A DNA stretch of 35,931 bases from Hyphococcus sp. GTDB lineage: Bacteria; Pseudomonadota; Alphaproteobacteria; Caulobacterales; Parvularculaceae. Positions 15,073 through 23,129 of the stretch are shown piece after piece (the stretch's first letter is position 1; each line of letters starts with the position of its first letter). Made by a program: the position numbers and the translations under genes. The stretch covers positions 1 through 35,931 of the forward strand of contig JANQJK010000025.1 of assembly GCA_028281665.1 (NCBI GenBank). The letters are read 5' to 3'. The notes under the pieces were generated by a model, which worked only from the letters and a program-made list of their open reading frames with translations, was not told where the DNA came from and ran no database searches.

Positions 15073-16266
15073 CTAGCCCTTAACCGCCGCCACCACTTTC
15101 TGCGCCGCGTCTTCAAGATCGTCCGCCGGGATAATCGAAAGCCCGGAGTTCGCGAGGATCTCCTTGCCCTTTTCCACATTGGTGCCTTCAAGGCGCACGA
15201 CCAGCGGATCTTCCAGCTTCACTTCCCTGGCCGCGGCGACGACGCCTTCGGCGATGATGTCGCATTTCATGATGCCGCCGAAGATGTTGACGAGAATGCC
15301 CTCGACCGCCGGGTCCGACAGAATAATCTTGAAAGCCTCGGTGACTTTCTCTTTTGTCGCGCCGCCGCCCACGTCAAGAAAGTTTGCCGGCTCCGCCCCG
15401 TAATGCTTGATGATGTCCATGGTCGACATGGCGAGCCCCGCCCCGTTGACCATGCAACCGATATTGCCGTCGAGCTTCACATAGGAAAGGTCGTGCTTCG
15501 ACGCTTCGAGTTCGGCCGGATCCTCTTCCGTTTCGTCGCGCAGCTTCAGAATGTCTTCATGGCGAAAGAGCGCGTTGGGATCAAAGCCGACTTTCGCGTC
15601 CAGCACCAGAAGGTCGCCGCCTTTGGTGACAATCAGCGGATTGATCTCCAGCATCGACATGTCTTTTTCGATAAAGGCCTTGTAGAGCAGCGGGATCAGC
15701 TTGCCGCATTGCTTCGCCGTTGCGCCCTTCAGGCCAAGCGCCTGCGCGATGCGCCGGGCATGATGGGGCATGCAGCCGGTCGCCGGGTCAATCCGCACCG
15801 TGATGATCTTTTCCGGCGTTTCCTCGGCGACTTCCTCGATATTCATGCCGCCTTCGGTTGACGCGATAAACGCAACCTGCCCGGTTCCGCGATCGACCAG
15901 CGCCGAGAGATAAAGCTCGGTATCGATATCGGAGCCGTCTTCGATATAAATGCGGTTGACCTGTTTGCCCGCAGCGCCGGTCTGTTTTGTGACGAGGGTC
16001 GCGCCGAGCATTTCTTCGGCGAACCGCGCGGCTTCCTCCGGCGATTTGGCGAGCCGGACGCCGCCGCCCTCGCCGGCGCTTTCCTCTTTGAACTTGCCCT
16101 TGCCGCGGCCGCCGGCATGGATCTGGGCCTTCACCACATAAACGGGGCCTGGCAATTCCCCGGCTTTCGCCGCCGCCTCGCCGGCGTTGATCACGACCCG
16201 ACCGTCGGAAACCGGCGCCCCGAAACTCTTGAGGACCTGCTTGGCCTGATATTCGTGGATGTTCAT
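15073..16266 (-). CDS. sucC: Succinate-CoA ligase (ADP-forming), beta subunit
   Basis: The beta subunit of succinyl-CoA synthetase (397 residues), which with SucD makes succinate and ATP/GTP in the TCA cycle. [19 protein letters not shown] opens the ATP-grasp domain; [17 protein letters not shown] is the nucleotide-binding loop, and [17 protein letters not shown] the C-terminal subunit-contact and CoA-ligase block. Malate-CoA ligase beta subunits are similar, so a malate thiokinase cannot be fully excluded. The usual partner sucD is not next door: the following gene is the hotdog thioesterase, and upstream is a divergent oxidoreductase. A GGGGGGG stretch directly before the ATG is a poor ribosome site. 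Confidence 0.93.
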   Translation of the reverse strand: MNIHEYQAKQVLKSFGAPVSDGRVVINAGEAAAKAGELPGPVYVVKAQIHAGGRGKGKFKEESAGEGGGVRLAKSPEEAARFAEEMLGATLVTKQTGAAGKQVNRIYIEDGSDIDTELYLSALVDRGTGQVAFIASTEGGMNIEEVAEETPEKIITVRIDPATGCMPHHARRIAQALGLKGATAKQCGKLIPLLYKAFIEKDMSMLEINPLIVTKGGDLLVLDAKVGFDPNALFRHEDILKLRDETEEDPAELEASKHDLSYVKLDGNIGCMVNGAGLAMSTMDIIKHYGAEPANFLDVGGGATKEKVTEAFKIILSDPAVEGILVNIFGGIMKCDIIAEGVVAAAREVKLEDPLVVRLEGTNVEKGKEILANSGLSIIPADDLEDAAQKVVAAVKG

Positions 16267-16522
16267 GGGGGGGCTCCGGCGTTGTCTTTGAGGTTCCGCC
16301 TTATAGCGACGCGGGGCCCGCGATCAACCGAGCGCTTTGCCTCGTCGTCGCGGCGGTCCTTCAGGCGGCCGCGGCGCATTCCCGCATCCGCCGGCGCGTT
16401 TCGAAGCCTGGCGCCACGCCCGACGGGCGGCAGTCTTCCTTTGCCGGACATCGATTTTCATAGACGCGGGGATCGCAGCGCCGCACAATAAACCGGGCAC
16501 GCAAAGCGCGCGAAGGAGAGTC

Positions 16523-17917
16523 ATGAAGACCCTTGAAACTGACTATCTCGTTATCGGATCCGGGGCAGTCGGCATGGCCTTTGTCGACGTCATGCTCGAC
16601 GAAACCGACGCAGATTTCGTCATCGTCGACCGCCATCACATGCCGGGCGGGCATTGGAACGACGCCTATCCATTCGTGAGGCTGCATCAGCCTTCCGCGT
16701 TTTACGGCGTCTCCTCCATGCAACTCGGGTCCGACCGGATCGACGAATGGGGATCGAACAAGGGATTCTTCGAACTTGCCTCCGGCGCGGAGGTCGTCGC
16801 CTATTTCGAACGCGTGATGCGTGAACGCTTCCTCGGGTCGGGCCGGGTTCGCTACTTTCCCCTGTGCGAAGTCGTAGGCGAGGGGCGTTTCCGTTCGCTT
16901 CTCTCCGGCAAGGAGATCGGCGTCGACATCGCCAAACGAACGGTGGACGGCACGTTTTTCAACACCAGCGTGCCGTCGACACATAAACGCAAATTTGCCG
17001 TCGCCGAAGGCGTCGCCTGCGTCACGCCGAACGAACTGCCCCGCCAGGTCACCGCTCATCGACGTTTTACGATCGTCGGAGCCGGCAAGACGGCCATGGA
17101 CGCCTGCGTCTGGCTTCTCGACAACAGCGCCGATCCGGATGCGATCAACTGGATCGTACCGCGGGATTCCTGGCTGTTGAACCGCGCCCAGACGCAGCCA
17201 AGCGTGAAGTTCTTCAACGAGGCCATTGGCGGTTTCGCCGGACAGCTTGAAGCGTGCGCGAATGCGTCGTCGGTGGAAGATCTTTTTGATCGGCTGGAAG
17301 CCTCCGGCGCGATGCTGAGGATCGATGAAACCCGGCGCCCCTCCATGTTTCACTATGCGACTATTTCCACGGGCGAAATCGCACAATTACGACGCATAAA
17401 GAATATTCTTCGACAGGGCCGCGTTGAACGCATTGATCCCGATTCGATTGTTTTCAAGAACGGGGAAACCGCGCCCGCAGATCCGTCGACGCTTTATGTC
17501 GACTGCACTGCGACGGCGGTGGAATTTGCAGCGGAGCGCCAACCGATCTTCAACGGAACCCGCATCACGCTGCAGTCTCTGCGCTCTCCCCTCCTCCCCC
17601 TAAGCGCTGCAATCGCGGCCTATGTGGAGGCGCATTATGAGAGCGAGGAGGAGAAAAACCGCCTTTGCAAGCCGGTTATTCTCGCCGACACGCCGGCGGA
17701 ATTCATGCAGTCTTTCGTCGGCAACATGGCGAACCAGTATGCCTGGCTGCAGGAACCGGCGCTTAACGCGTGGCTTACGGAAAACCGCCTCGACCCGTTC
17801 GGCAAGGTCGTTCGCGCCGCGGACCTTTCCGAGCCCGTAAAAGCGCAAATCATGAAGCGCGTTCAGGACAACATGATGCCCGCCGTCGGCAATCTGCAAA
17901 AGCTGATGGCGGCCTAG
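16523..17917 (+). CDS. FAD-dependent oxidoreductase (flavin monooxygenase-like)
   Basis: A 464-residue flavoprotein. Residues 5-19 (ETDYLVIGSGAVGMA) are the FAD-binding Rossmann GxGxxG motif, followed by FVIVDRHHMPGGHW (acidic end of strand 2 and a GGHW motif as in FMO-type enzymes). A second dinucleotide loop, FTIVGAGKTAMDACVW (about residues 183-198), fits NADPH binding. YVDCTATAVEF is the FAD-contact strand near the C-terminal part. The substrate is unknown. ATG 16523 follows an AAGGAGAG ribosome site, and the longer frame upstream overlaps nothing useful. Its stop overlaps the stop of the convergent Mur ligase inside a CTAG. Confidence 0.83.
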   Translation: MKTLETDYLVIGSGAVGMAFVDVMLDETDADFVIVDRHHMPGGHWNDAYPFVRLHQPSAFYGVSSMQLGSDRIDEWGSNKGFFELASGAEVVAYFERVMRERFLGSGRVRYFPLCEVVGEGRFRSLLSGKEIGVDIAKRTVDGTFFNTSVPSTHKRKFAVAEGVACVTPNELPRQVTAHRRFTIVGAGKTAMDACVWLLDNSADPDAINWIVPRDSWLLNRAQTQPSVKFFNEAIGGFAGQLEACANASSVEDLFDRLEASGAMLRIDETRRPSMFHYATISTGEIAQLRRIKNILRQGRVERIDPDSIVFKNGETAPADPSTLYVDCTATAVEFAAERQPIFNGTRITLQSLRSPLLPLSAAIAAYVEAHYESEEEKNRLCKPVILADTPAEFMQSFVGNMANQYAWLQEPALNAWLTENRLDPFGKVVRAADLSEPVKAQIMKRVQDNMMPAVGNLQKLMAA

Positions 17918-19311
17918 GCAGCGATCTTCTCCAGAAGCCCGGCAGCAAATGTCGAGAGCGTGTCGTCGCGGGCGCCCATGATCACGATCCGGTCGCCGGG
18001 TTTCGCCAACTCCAAAAGGCGCGCGCCGCACGCCTCGCGCGTCTCCGGCGCCTCGGCCTGAACGCCCGCGGCCGCGACGCCCGCAACAATGTCAGCGTTG
18101 GTGACGGACCGGTCCACCGTACCGCCGAAGTAAGCGGGCGGCGGCATGATGAGAATGTCGTCCGGGTTCAAACGGCCGGCGAAGACGGAGATGAACTCGT
18201 CCTTCATCTTATTCAGCGGACCGAAACCATGGGGCTGAAACATAATGAGGAGGCGGCCGGCAAATTCATGCAGCGTATCGAGACTTGCGGTGATCTTGTC
18301 CGGATTGTGGGCGAAGTCGTCAATGACAGTAACGCCTTTCGCCTCTCCCACATATTCAAGCCGACGTTTGACCCCTTCGAATGAACTCAACGCCTCGGCG
18401 GCGGCGGAAAGTTCTACCCCGCAGGCGCTGGTCGCGGCGATTGCAGCCAGAGCATTCGAGACATTGTGATTGCCGGGCATGCGCAAACGGACGCTGGCGC
18501 GCTCCCCGTCGCGGGCCGCTGCGGCAAAGGAAACGCCGAATGGCTGAGGCAATATGTGTTCGGCAATCAGGTCGCCATCATGATCGCCGATAGAATAGGT
18601 GATTTTCGGCGCCGTGCGGGTCGATGCGAGCGCGCGCGTTTCATCATTATCGAGATTGAGGATCGCCACATCCGCCCGCTCGACAAAGCCGCCAAACAAC
18701 GCGCGCAATTCGTCCATGGATTTATGGTCCAGCGCAATATTATTCAGCACCGCAATCTTAGGATTGAACATGGCGATAGACCCGTCGCTTTCGTCAACTT
18801 CCGACACGAACGCCGCCCCGCCGCCCACAAGTGCGCTTGCAAAGAGCGCATCCTCAGTTGCGAAATTCTTCATTACCGCGCCGTTCATGACAGTCGGGTC
18901 GAGCCCCGCATGGTGAAGGATCCACCCGATCATGCCGGTCGTCGTCGATTTGCCGCTGGTGCCGGCGACGCCGATAGTCGTTTGCGCGGCGTTGAACAGT
19001 TCCGAAAGGAGTTCCGCGCGGGAAAGGCGACTTGCGCCGACAGCGTTTGCCGCCGCCACATCGGGCACCGTGTCTTCCACCGCAGCAGACGCAACGAGGA
19101 TCTGACGGGCGCGTTTCACGCCAGAGCCGTCCTGCGGGAAGAGTCGAATCCCGAGCATCTTCAGGTAATCAAACTTCGCCCTCGTTCGCCCCTGATCGAG
19201 CGCGCGGTCCGAGCCCGCCACAATATGGCCGCGCGCTTTCAGGATCATTGCCAGCGGCAACATGCCCGAGCCGCCAACCCCGCAGAAAAAGTAGTCTCTG
19301 GTTTCGGTCAT
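17914..19311 (-). CDS. Mur ligase family protein (MurC/Mpl-like, divergent)
   Basis: A 465-residue Mur ligase with the three usual domains: N-terminal UDP-binding Rossmann (YFFCGVGGSGMLPLAMIL), central ATPase with the P-loop IGVAGTSGKSTTTG (residues 113-126), and C-terminal domain with VIDDFAHNPDKI (Asp331-Lys339). Mpl and MurC normally have GTHGKTTT and DD(F/Y)xHHP; here the P-loop His is Ser, the Thr after Lys is Ser, and the second His is Asn. SEVDESDGS is the normal Mg/Glu region. It may join a peptide to UDP-MurNAc, as Mpl does in recycling, or serve another amide-ligase reaction. It is divergent with the LD-carboxypeptidase gene (50 bases apart). ATG 19311 gives MTETRDYFFCG; the longer frame to 19380 runs into the neighbour. 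Confidence 0.85.
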   Translation of the reverse strand: MTETRDYFFCGVGGSGMLPLAMILKARGHIVAGSDRALDQGRTRAKFDYLKMLGIRLFPQDGSGVKRARQILVASAAVEDTVPDVAAANAVGASRLSRAELLSELFNAAQTTIGVAGTSGKSTTTGMIGWILHHAGLDPTVMNGAVMKNFATEDALFASALVGGGAAFVSEVDESDGSIAMFNPKIAVLNNIALDHKSMDELRALFGGFVERADVAILNLDNDETRALASTRTAPKITYSIGDHDGDLIAEHILPQPFGVSFAAAARDGERASVRLRMPGNHNVSNALAAIAATSACGVELSAAAEALSSFEGVKRRLEYVGEAKGVTVIDDFAHNPDKITASLDTLHEFAGRLLIMFQPHGFGPLNKMKDEFISVFAGRLNPDDILIMPPPAYFGGTVDRSVTNADIVAGVAAAGVQAEAPETREACGARLLELAKPGDRIVIMGARDDTLSTFAAGLLEKIAA

Positions 19312-19361
19312 AACCGGATCGCTGTAACGGAAATTAACCAACAAGTGGTAAGCATTTTTTG

Positions 19362-20255
19362 ATGACAGCCTCGAAGACAAATATCGCCCTTGTCTGCCCC
19401 GGGGGGCCCATTGCCCCCGATCTCGCGAAGGAACTCGGCGAGATTGCGACCGATCATTGCGGAAACGGGGTCAATCTGGATTTCCACCCCCAGTGTTTTC
19501 GAGAGGCCGGGCATTTTGCGGGCACGGATGCGGAGCGCAGCGCCGCCTTTCTGGAGGCCGCAAACGATCCGGAATATGACGCCGTGTGGTTCGCCCGCGG
19601 CGGCTATGGCGCCGGACGCCTCGACGACGGCCTTTACGAAAAACTTAACGATGCGGCGCGGGCGAAAACCTATCTTGGATACTCCGACGCCGGCTACATT
19701 CTGGCGCGCCTCGATGCGCTCGGCATTGGAAAGCCCGCACACGGACCAATGGCGACGGACCTTGTGCGCGTTGACGGTCACGCCGCCATGCGACGGGCGC
19801 TCGACTTCCTTGCCTCGGAAACGTCCGAGGGGCTTGAGCCCGCCGCCGCCAGGACACGCTGCGTCGCATTTAATATCACAGTCCTTGCTCATTTTATCGG
19901 CCTCGACTGGGCGCCTGATTTTTCCGGCCGTATCGTCATGCTCGAAGATGTTGGCGAATATCTTTACCGGACCGATCGCGCGATGCAGGCAATTTTGATG
20001 AACCCGAAAATGAAAGACGCCGCCGGCGTGATGCTCGGGCGCATCAGCGACGTGCCGGAAAACGACCGCCCCTTCGGCGCCGACGCGGTCGAGATTACGC
20101 GCTATTGGTGCGAGCGCGCCGGCGTATCCTATCTCGGGCGCGCCGATATCGGGCACGATTCCGGAAACAAGATCGTTCCGTTTCTCCGCGAGGGCGATAT
20201 CGACCCCGATGCGGCGAACAACATCGTGCAGTTCTCGCGCCGGCCCCGGTCCTGA
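19362..20255 (+). CDS. LD-carboxypeptidase, peptidase family S66 (LdcA-like)
   Basis: A cytoplasmic serine peptidase (297 residues) that removes the terminal D-Ala from muropeptide tetrapeptides, yielding tripeptides for recycling. The catalytic residues lie in the S66 positions: nucleophile in YLGYSDAGYI (Ser about 109), Glu in MLEDVGEYLYRTDRAM, and His in RADIGHDSGNKIVPF. FARGGYGAGRLDD is another family block. ATG 19362 follows a TTG that is also in frame; the ATG is preferred. It is divergent from the Mur ligase gene, and in known pathways LdcA makes the tripeptide that Mpl reuses, so the pair makes sense as a recycling module. An ordinary ldcA is expected to be about 300 residues, as here. 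Confidence 0.88.
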   Translation: MTASKTNIALVCPGGPIAPDLAKELGEIATDHCGNGVNLDFHPQCFREAGHFAGTDAERSAAFLEAANDPEYDAVWFARGGYGAGRLDDGLYEKLNDAARAKTYLGYSDAGYILARLDALGIGKPAHGPMATDLVRVDGHAAMRRALDFLASETSEGLEPAAARTRCVAFNITVLAHFIGLDWAPDFSGRIVMLEDVGEYLYRTDRAMQAILMNPKMKDAAGVMLGRISDVPENDRPFGADAVEITRYWCERAGVSYLGRADIGHDSGNKIVPFLREGDIDPDAANNIVQFSRRPRS

Positions 20256-20362
20256 GCGCCGCCGCTCGCGGGGCATAGATGCGAATCCCCTGATTTCAAG
20301 GACTTGGCGCCTGCCGCCGGTTTACCTAAATACACACCGGGACGGCTTGGGAGATCCATGAC

Positions 20363-21541
20363 ATGGCGGAAGAACAACGCAAGACGGCGCTTCAATATCT
20401 TGATCGCGCCATGGGCGAGCTGCGCGCGCTGGGCTTTGCCCCGGAGGACGGCGAGCCTGCGCCGATTATCGCGCTTTTGAACCAGATTTCGGACCTCGAC
20501 GAGACACGGGTGTCGGCGATTGCCCGCACCCTCGACCAGGCCTCGCATTTCAACGATGTCGTGCGCGAACAGGTCGCCGGCATGAATGTCGGCGAACGCT
20601 ATGAGGGCATTACGGCCGCGTTCGATTCTATTCGCGACGATGCGAAATCCCTCGTCGATCAGTATGCCGACGGCAAGATATCAACCTTCGAGCGGGTTCA
20701 GAATGTCTGGATGAAAATGACCCGCGGCGACATCGCAGCCCGTTTCGGCAAGATCAAGGATCTCTATCTTGAAGTCGCCGCGGACACGCGCGATCAGGTT
20801 GAGCGGGAATTGCGTATTCTCGAAGCCTATCGCGATTTCCGCGGCGCCCTGAAGCAGTCCGAAGTCCTGGCTCTTGAAGTGCTGAAGACCGCTGAGGAAA
20901 AACTGGAAGCGTCCAAAGCTGGCCTCCGCGAGAAGGTTGCGGCGGTTGACAACTTCGCCGGCGACGACGCGGCGGCTCGCGCAACGCTGGAGCTTGACCG
21001 AGACGAAGCGCTGCGCGCGCTTCAGAAGGAGGAAAAACGCTATCAGGTCTCGAAGGATCTCTCCGACAACATCACTGTCGGATACAACACGTCCGAAGTG
21101 ATCATGACGCGCCTCGTTCAGACGACGAACGCCAAGGAGCGCATTTACGCACAATCCGTTTCGTTCTTCGGCACCAATGAAACGGTGCTGACGGCCCTCA
21201 CTGCGACATTCACCGGCATGCACGGACTGCACGAGTCGACGCAGACCCTCGAAGCCATGAAAAAAGGCATCGAGCAGTCCCTCGAAACCCTTTCAGACAT
21301 TGGCGGCAAGGTGCAGGAAGAGGCCGTAAAGGCGGGCTACGGGCCCACCGTTTCCGCCGCCGCCGTGAAGCGGCTCGTTGACTCCGTCGTCTCCTATCAG
21401 GAGCGTTCGCAGCAGATCATCAAGGAAATGCGCGTTCTTTCCACCGAGAACTCAAAGGAAATCCGCAAGGCCGTGGAAGACGGCAAGAAGCGGCTGGCGA
21501 AGCTTGTTGAGGAAGGCGCCAGCGCGGCCCTTGGCGCGTGA
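20363..21541 (+). CDS. Uncharacterised helical protein, operon gene 1
   Basis: A 392-residue, highly charged and almost entirely helical protein with coiled-coil segments (about 130-225 and 290-385) and no signal peptide or membrane helix. In other alphaproteobacteria I recall similar proteins labelled 'cell surface protein', with no experiment behind the name. Notable stretches are TRGDIAARFGKIKDLYLEVA, SDNITVGYNTSEVIMTRL and YAQSVSFFGTNETVLTALTA; the last resemble the middle part of TelA-type (toxic anion resistance) proteins, but I cannot support that homology. ATG 20363 has a GGGAGA site upstream. It ends with GTGA, overlapping gene 2 by four bases, and starts a four-gene coupled set. No catalytic motif is visible. 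Confidence 0.7.
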   Translation: MAEEQRKTALQYLDRAMGELRALGFAPEDGEPAPIIALLNQISDLDETRVSAIARTLDQASHFNDVVREQVAGMNVGERYEGITAAFDSIRDDAKSLVDQYADGKISTFERVQNVWMKMTRGDIAARFGKIKDLYLEVAADTRDQVERELRILEAYRDFRGALKQSEVLALEVLKTAEEKLEASKAGLREKVAAVDNFAGDDAAARATLELDRDEALRALQKEEKRYQVSKDLSDNITVGYNTSEVIMTRLVQTTNAKERIYAQSVSFFGTNETVLTALTATFTGMHGLHESTQTLEAMKKGIEQSLETLSDIGGKVQEEAVKAGYGPTVSAAAVKRLVDSVVSYQERSQQIIKEMRVLSTENSKEIRKAVEDGKKRLAKLVEEGASAALGA

Positions 21542-22521
21542 GCGAGACCGCCGCCACCACACCCGGCGCCACGACGCCCGGCGCCAATGCATCGCCCGAG
21601 CCGGCGCCGAAGAAGCTGGACGATGTCATGCTCGCCATGGACATTGTCGATACGCTGCGGCACCGCGAAAAGCTGATCGACCGGGAGCTGTCCGCCGAGG
21701 CGCGCGAGGAGAAGCTGGTCGGCCGGCTGAAGGAGATCTACTCAGCACAAGGAATAGACGTCCCGGACCGTATTCTGGCCGACGGCGTCAAAGCGCTCGA
21801 AGAAAAACGTTTCTCCTACGAGCCGCCGAAAAACTCCTTTGCAGTCGGCCTTGCTAAATTCTACATCGCCCGCAATCGCTGGCTGCCCCCGGTCGCCGTC
21901 ATTGTCGGCCTTGCCGCCTTCGTTACCGCGATCTGGGAATTGGGATTCGAGGGGCCGCGCGAAGCAAAGGCGCGCGAGACGCAAATCGAACTGACCCGGA
22001 CGCTGCCGAACGCCTTGACGTCTGCGCGGGACGATGCGCTTGCCGCGGCGGACACCGACACGGCGCGCGCGCGGATTGAAACGGCCTATCAGGGCGGCGT
22101 CGCCGCGGCGGCCGACGGCGACGCCGACGCAGCGCGCGGCGCCGTCAGCGATCTCGGCAAAATCGAACGGCTCCTCGCCCAGGATCTCGACATTCGCATC
22201 GTGTCGCGGCCCGGAACCTTTTCCGGCGTCTTTCGCACCCACGATGACGACCCGTCTTTGCGCAACTATTATCTGATCGTCGAGGCGGTCGATGGGCGCG
22301 GCGACGCGCAATCCGTTGAGATCGCAAGCGAGGAAGACCAGCGCCGGGACTGGGTGGAGAGCTGGGGCCTGCGCGTGCCGGAAGACGAATTCAACCGCGT
22401 CGCCGCCGACAAGGCCGACGACCAGATCATCCAGAACGCCATCATCGGCGAAAAGCCGAGGGGCGCGCTGACCCCTGAATATGCAATCGAAACGCCGGGG
22501 GGAGCGATCCTCGAATGGTGA
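21538..22521 (+). CDS. One-helix membrane protein, operon gene 2 (possibly DUF6384)
   Basis: A 327-residue protein that starts with GTG inside the stop of gene 1. An Ala/Pro/Thr-rich N-terminus is followed by a helical cytoplasmic domain, KLDDVMLAMDIVDTLRHRE and KEIYSAQGIDVPDRILADGV, that I associate with DUF6384 (recollection only). The single hydrophobic helix NRWLPPVAVIVGLAAFVTAI (about residues 113-132) is next, then an Ala-rich helical stretch and a beta-type C-terminal region from about 210 (IVSRPGTFSGVFRTHDDDPS), predicted on the other side of the membrane. This gives a membrane anchor with domains on both sides. Its stop TGA overlaps the ATG of gene 3 (ATGGTGA). The function is unknown. 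Confidence 0.7.
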   Translation: MSETAATTPGATTPGANASPEPAPKKLDDVMLAMDIVDTLRHREKLIDRELSAEAREEKLVGRLKEIYSAQGIDVPDRILADGVKALEEKRFSYEPPKNSFAVGLAKFYIARNRWLPPVAVIVGLAAFVTAIWELGFEGPREAKARETQIELTRTLPNALTSARDDALAAADTDTARARIETAYQGGVAAAADGDADAARGAVSDLGKIERLLAQDLDIRIVSRPGTFSGVFRTHDDDPSLRNYYLIVEAVDGRGDAQSVEIASEEDQRRDWVESWGLRVPEDEFNRVAADKADDQIIQNAIIGEKPRGALTPEYAIETPGGAILEW

Positions 22522-23129
22522 CGGCGCTTGAAACACCGCTCTTTCGCGCAGCGCCGAAACTCATCCCCGCGCTGAAGGAACGCTACGCCGAGCCCCATCG
22601 CCACTACCACACATGGGACCACATTAAACAAATGCTGACGGCGCTTGATGAGATCGAAGCGTCCCTGACCGACCGGGATGCGACGCTCTATGCAGTCTAT
22701 TACCACGACGCCGTCTACAACGTCCCATCATCGACAAACGAAGAAGACAGCGCGGCGCTTTTTGCCAGCGATGCAGCCGAGCGCGTCGATCAGCGCACAA
22801 TAGAGAAAACGACCAGCTTCATCATCGCAACGAAAACCCATGCGACTGACGAGGCAATAGCGCAGGACGAGCAGGAGGATTACCGGTGCTTTCTGGATAT
22901 CGATATGTCGATCCTTGGCGCGAAGGCGGACGAATATAACGACTACGCGGAAAATGTAAGAAAAGAATATGCGATCATTCCGGATACGCTCTACACGGAG
23001 GGCCGCAAACAGATATTGCAGGGCTTTCTGGAAAAAGACCGGATTTTCCTGACCGACCACTTCTATGGTCGTCTGGAGCGCGCCGCGCGCGCCAATATCA
23101 CCGCAGAAATAGAAAAGCTGTCCTCATGA
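22515..23129 (+). CDS. HD-superfamily metal-dependent phosphohydrolase-like protein
   Basis: A 204-residue protein of the COG4339-like HD family. His-rich HRHYHTWDHI (His36) is followed by YYHDAVYN with the His64-Asp65 pair and by FLDIDMSILGAK, supplying the remaining Asp near residue 131. This is the arrangement of metal ligands in HD-domain phosphohydrolases, which act on nucleotides or phosphorylated small molecules; the substrate here is unknown. ATG 22515 overlaps gene 2 by seven bases, and a GTG three bases later is an alternative. Its last bases ATGA overlap gene 4. It is the only enzyme-like protein of the four-gene set, so it may be its effector or regulator (inference). Confidence 0.85.
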   Translation: MVTALETPLFRAAPKLIPALKERYAEPHRHYHTWDHIKQMLTALDEIEASLTDRDATLYAVYYHDAVYNVPSSTNEEDSAALFASDAAERVDQRTIEKTTSFIIATKTHATDEAIAQDEQEDYRCFLDIDMSILGAKADEYNDYAENVRKEYAIIPDTLYTEGRKQILQGFLEKDRIFLTDHFYGRLERAARANITAEIEKLSS

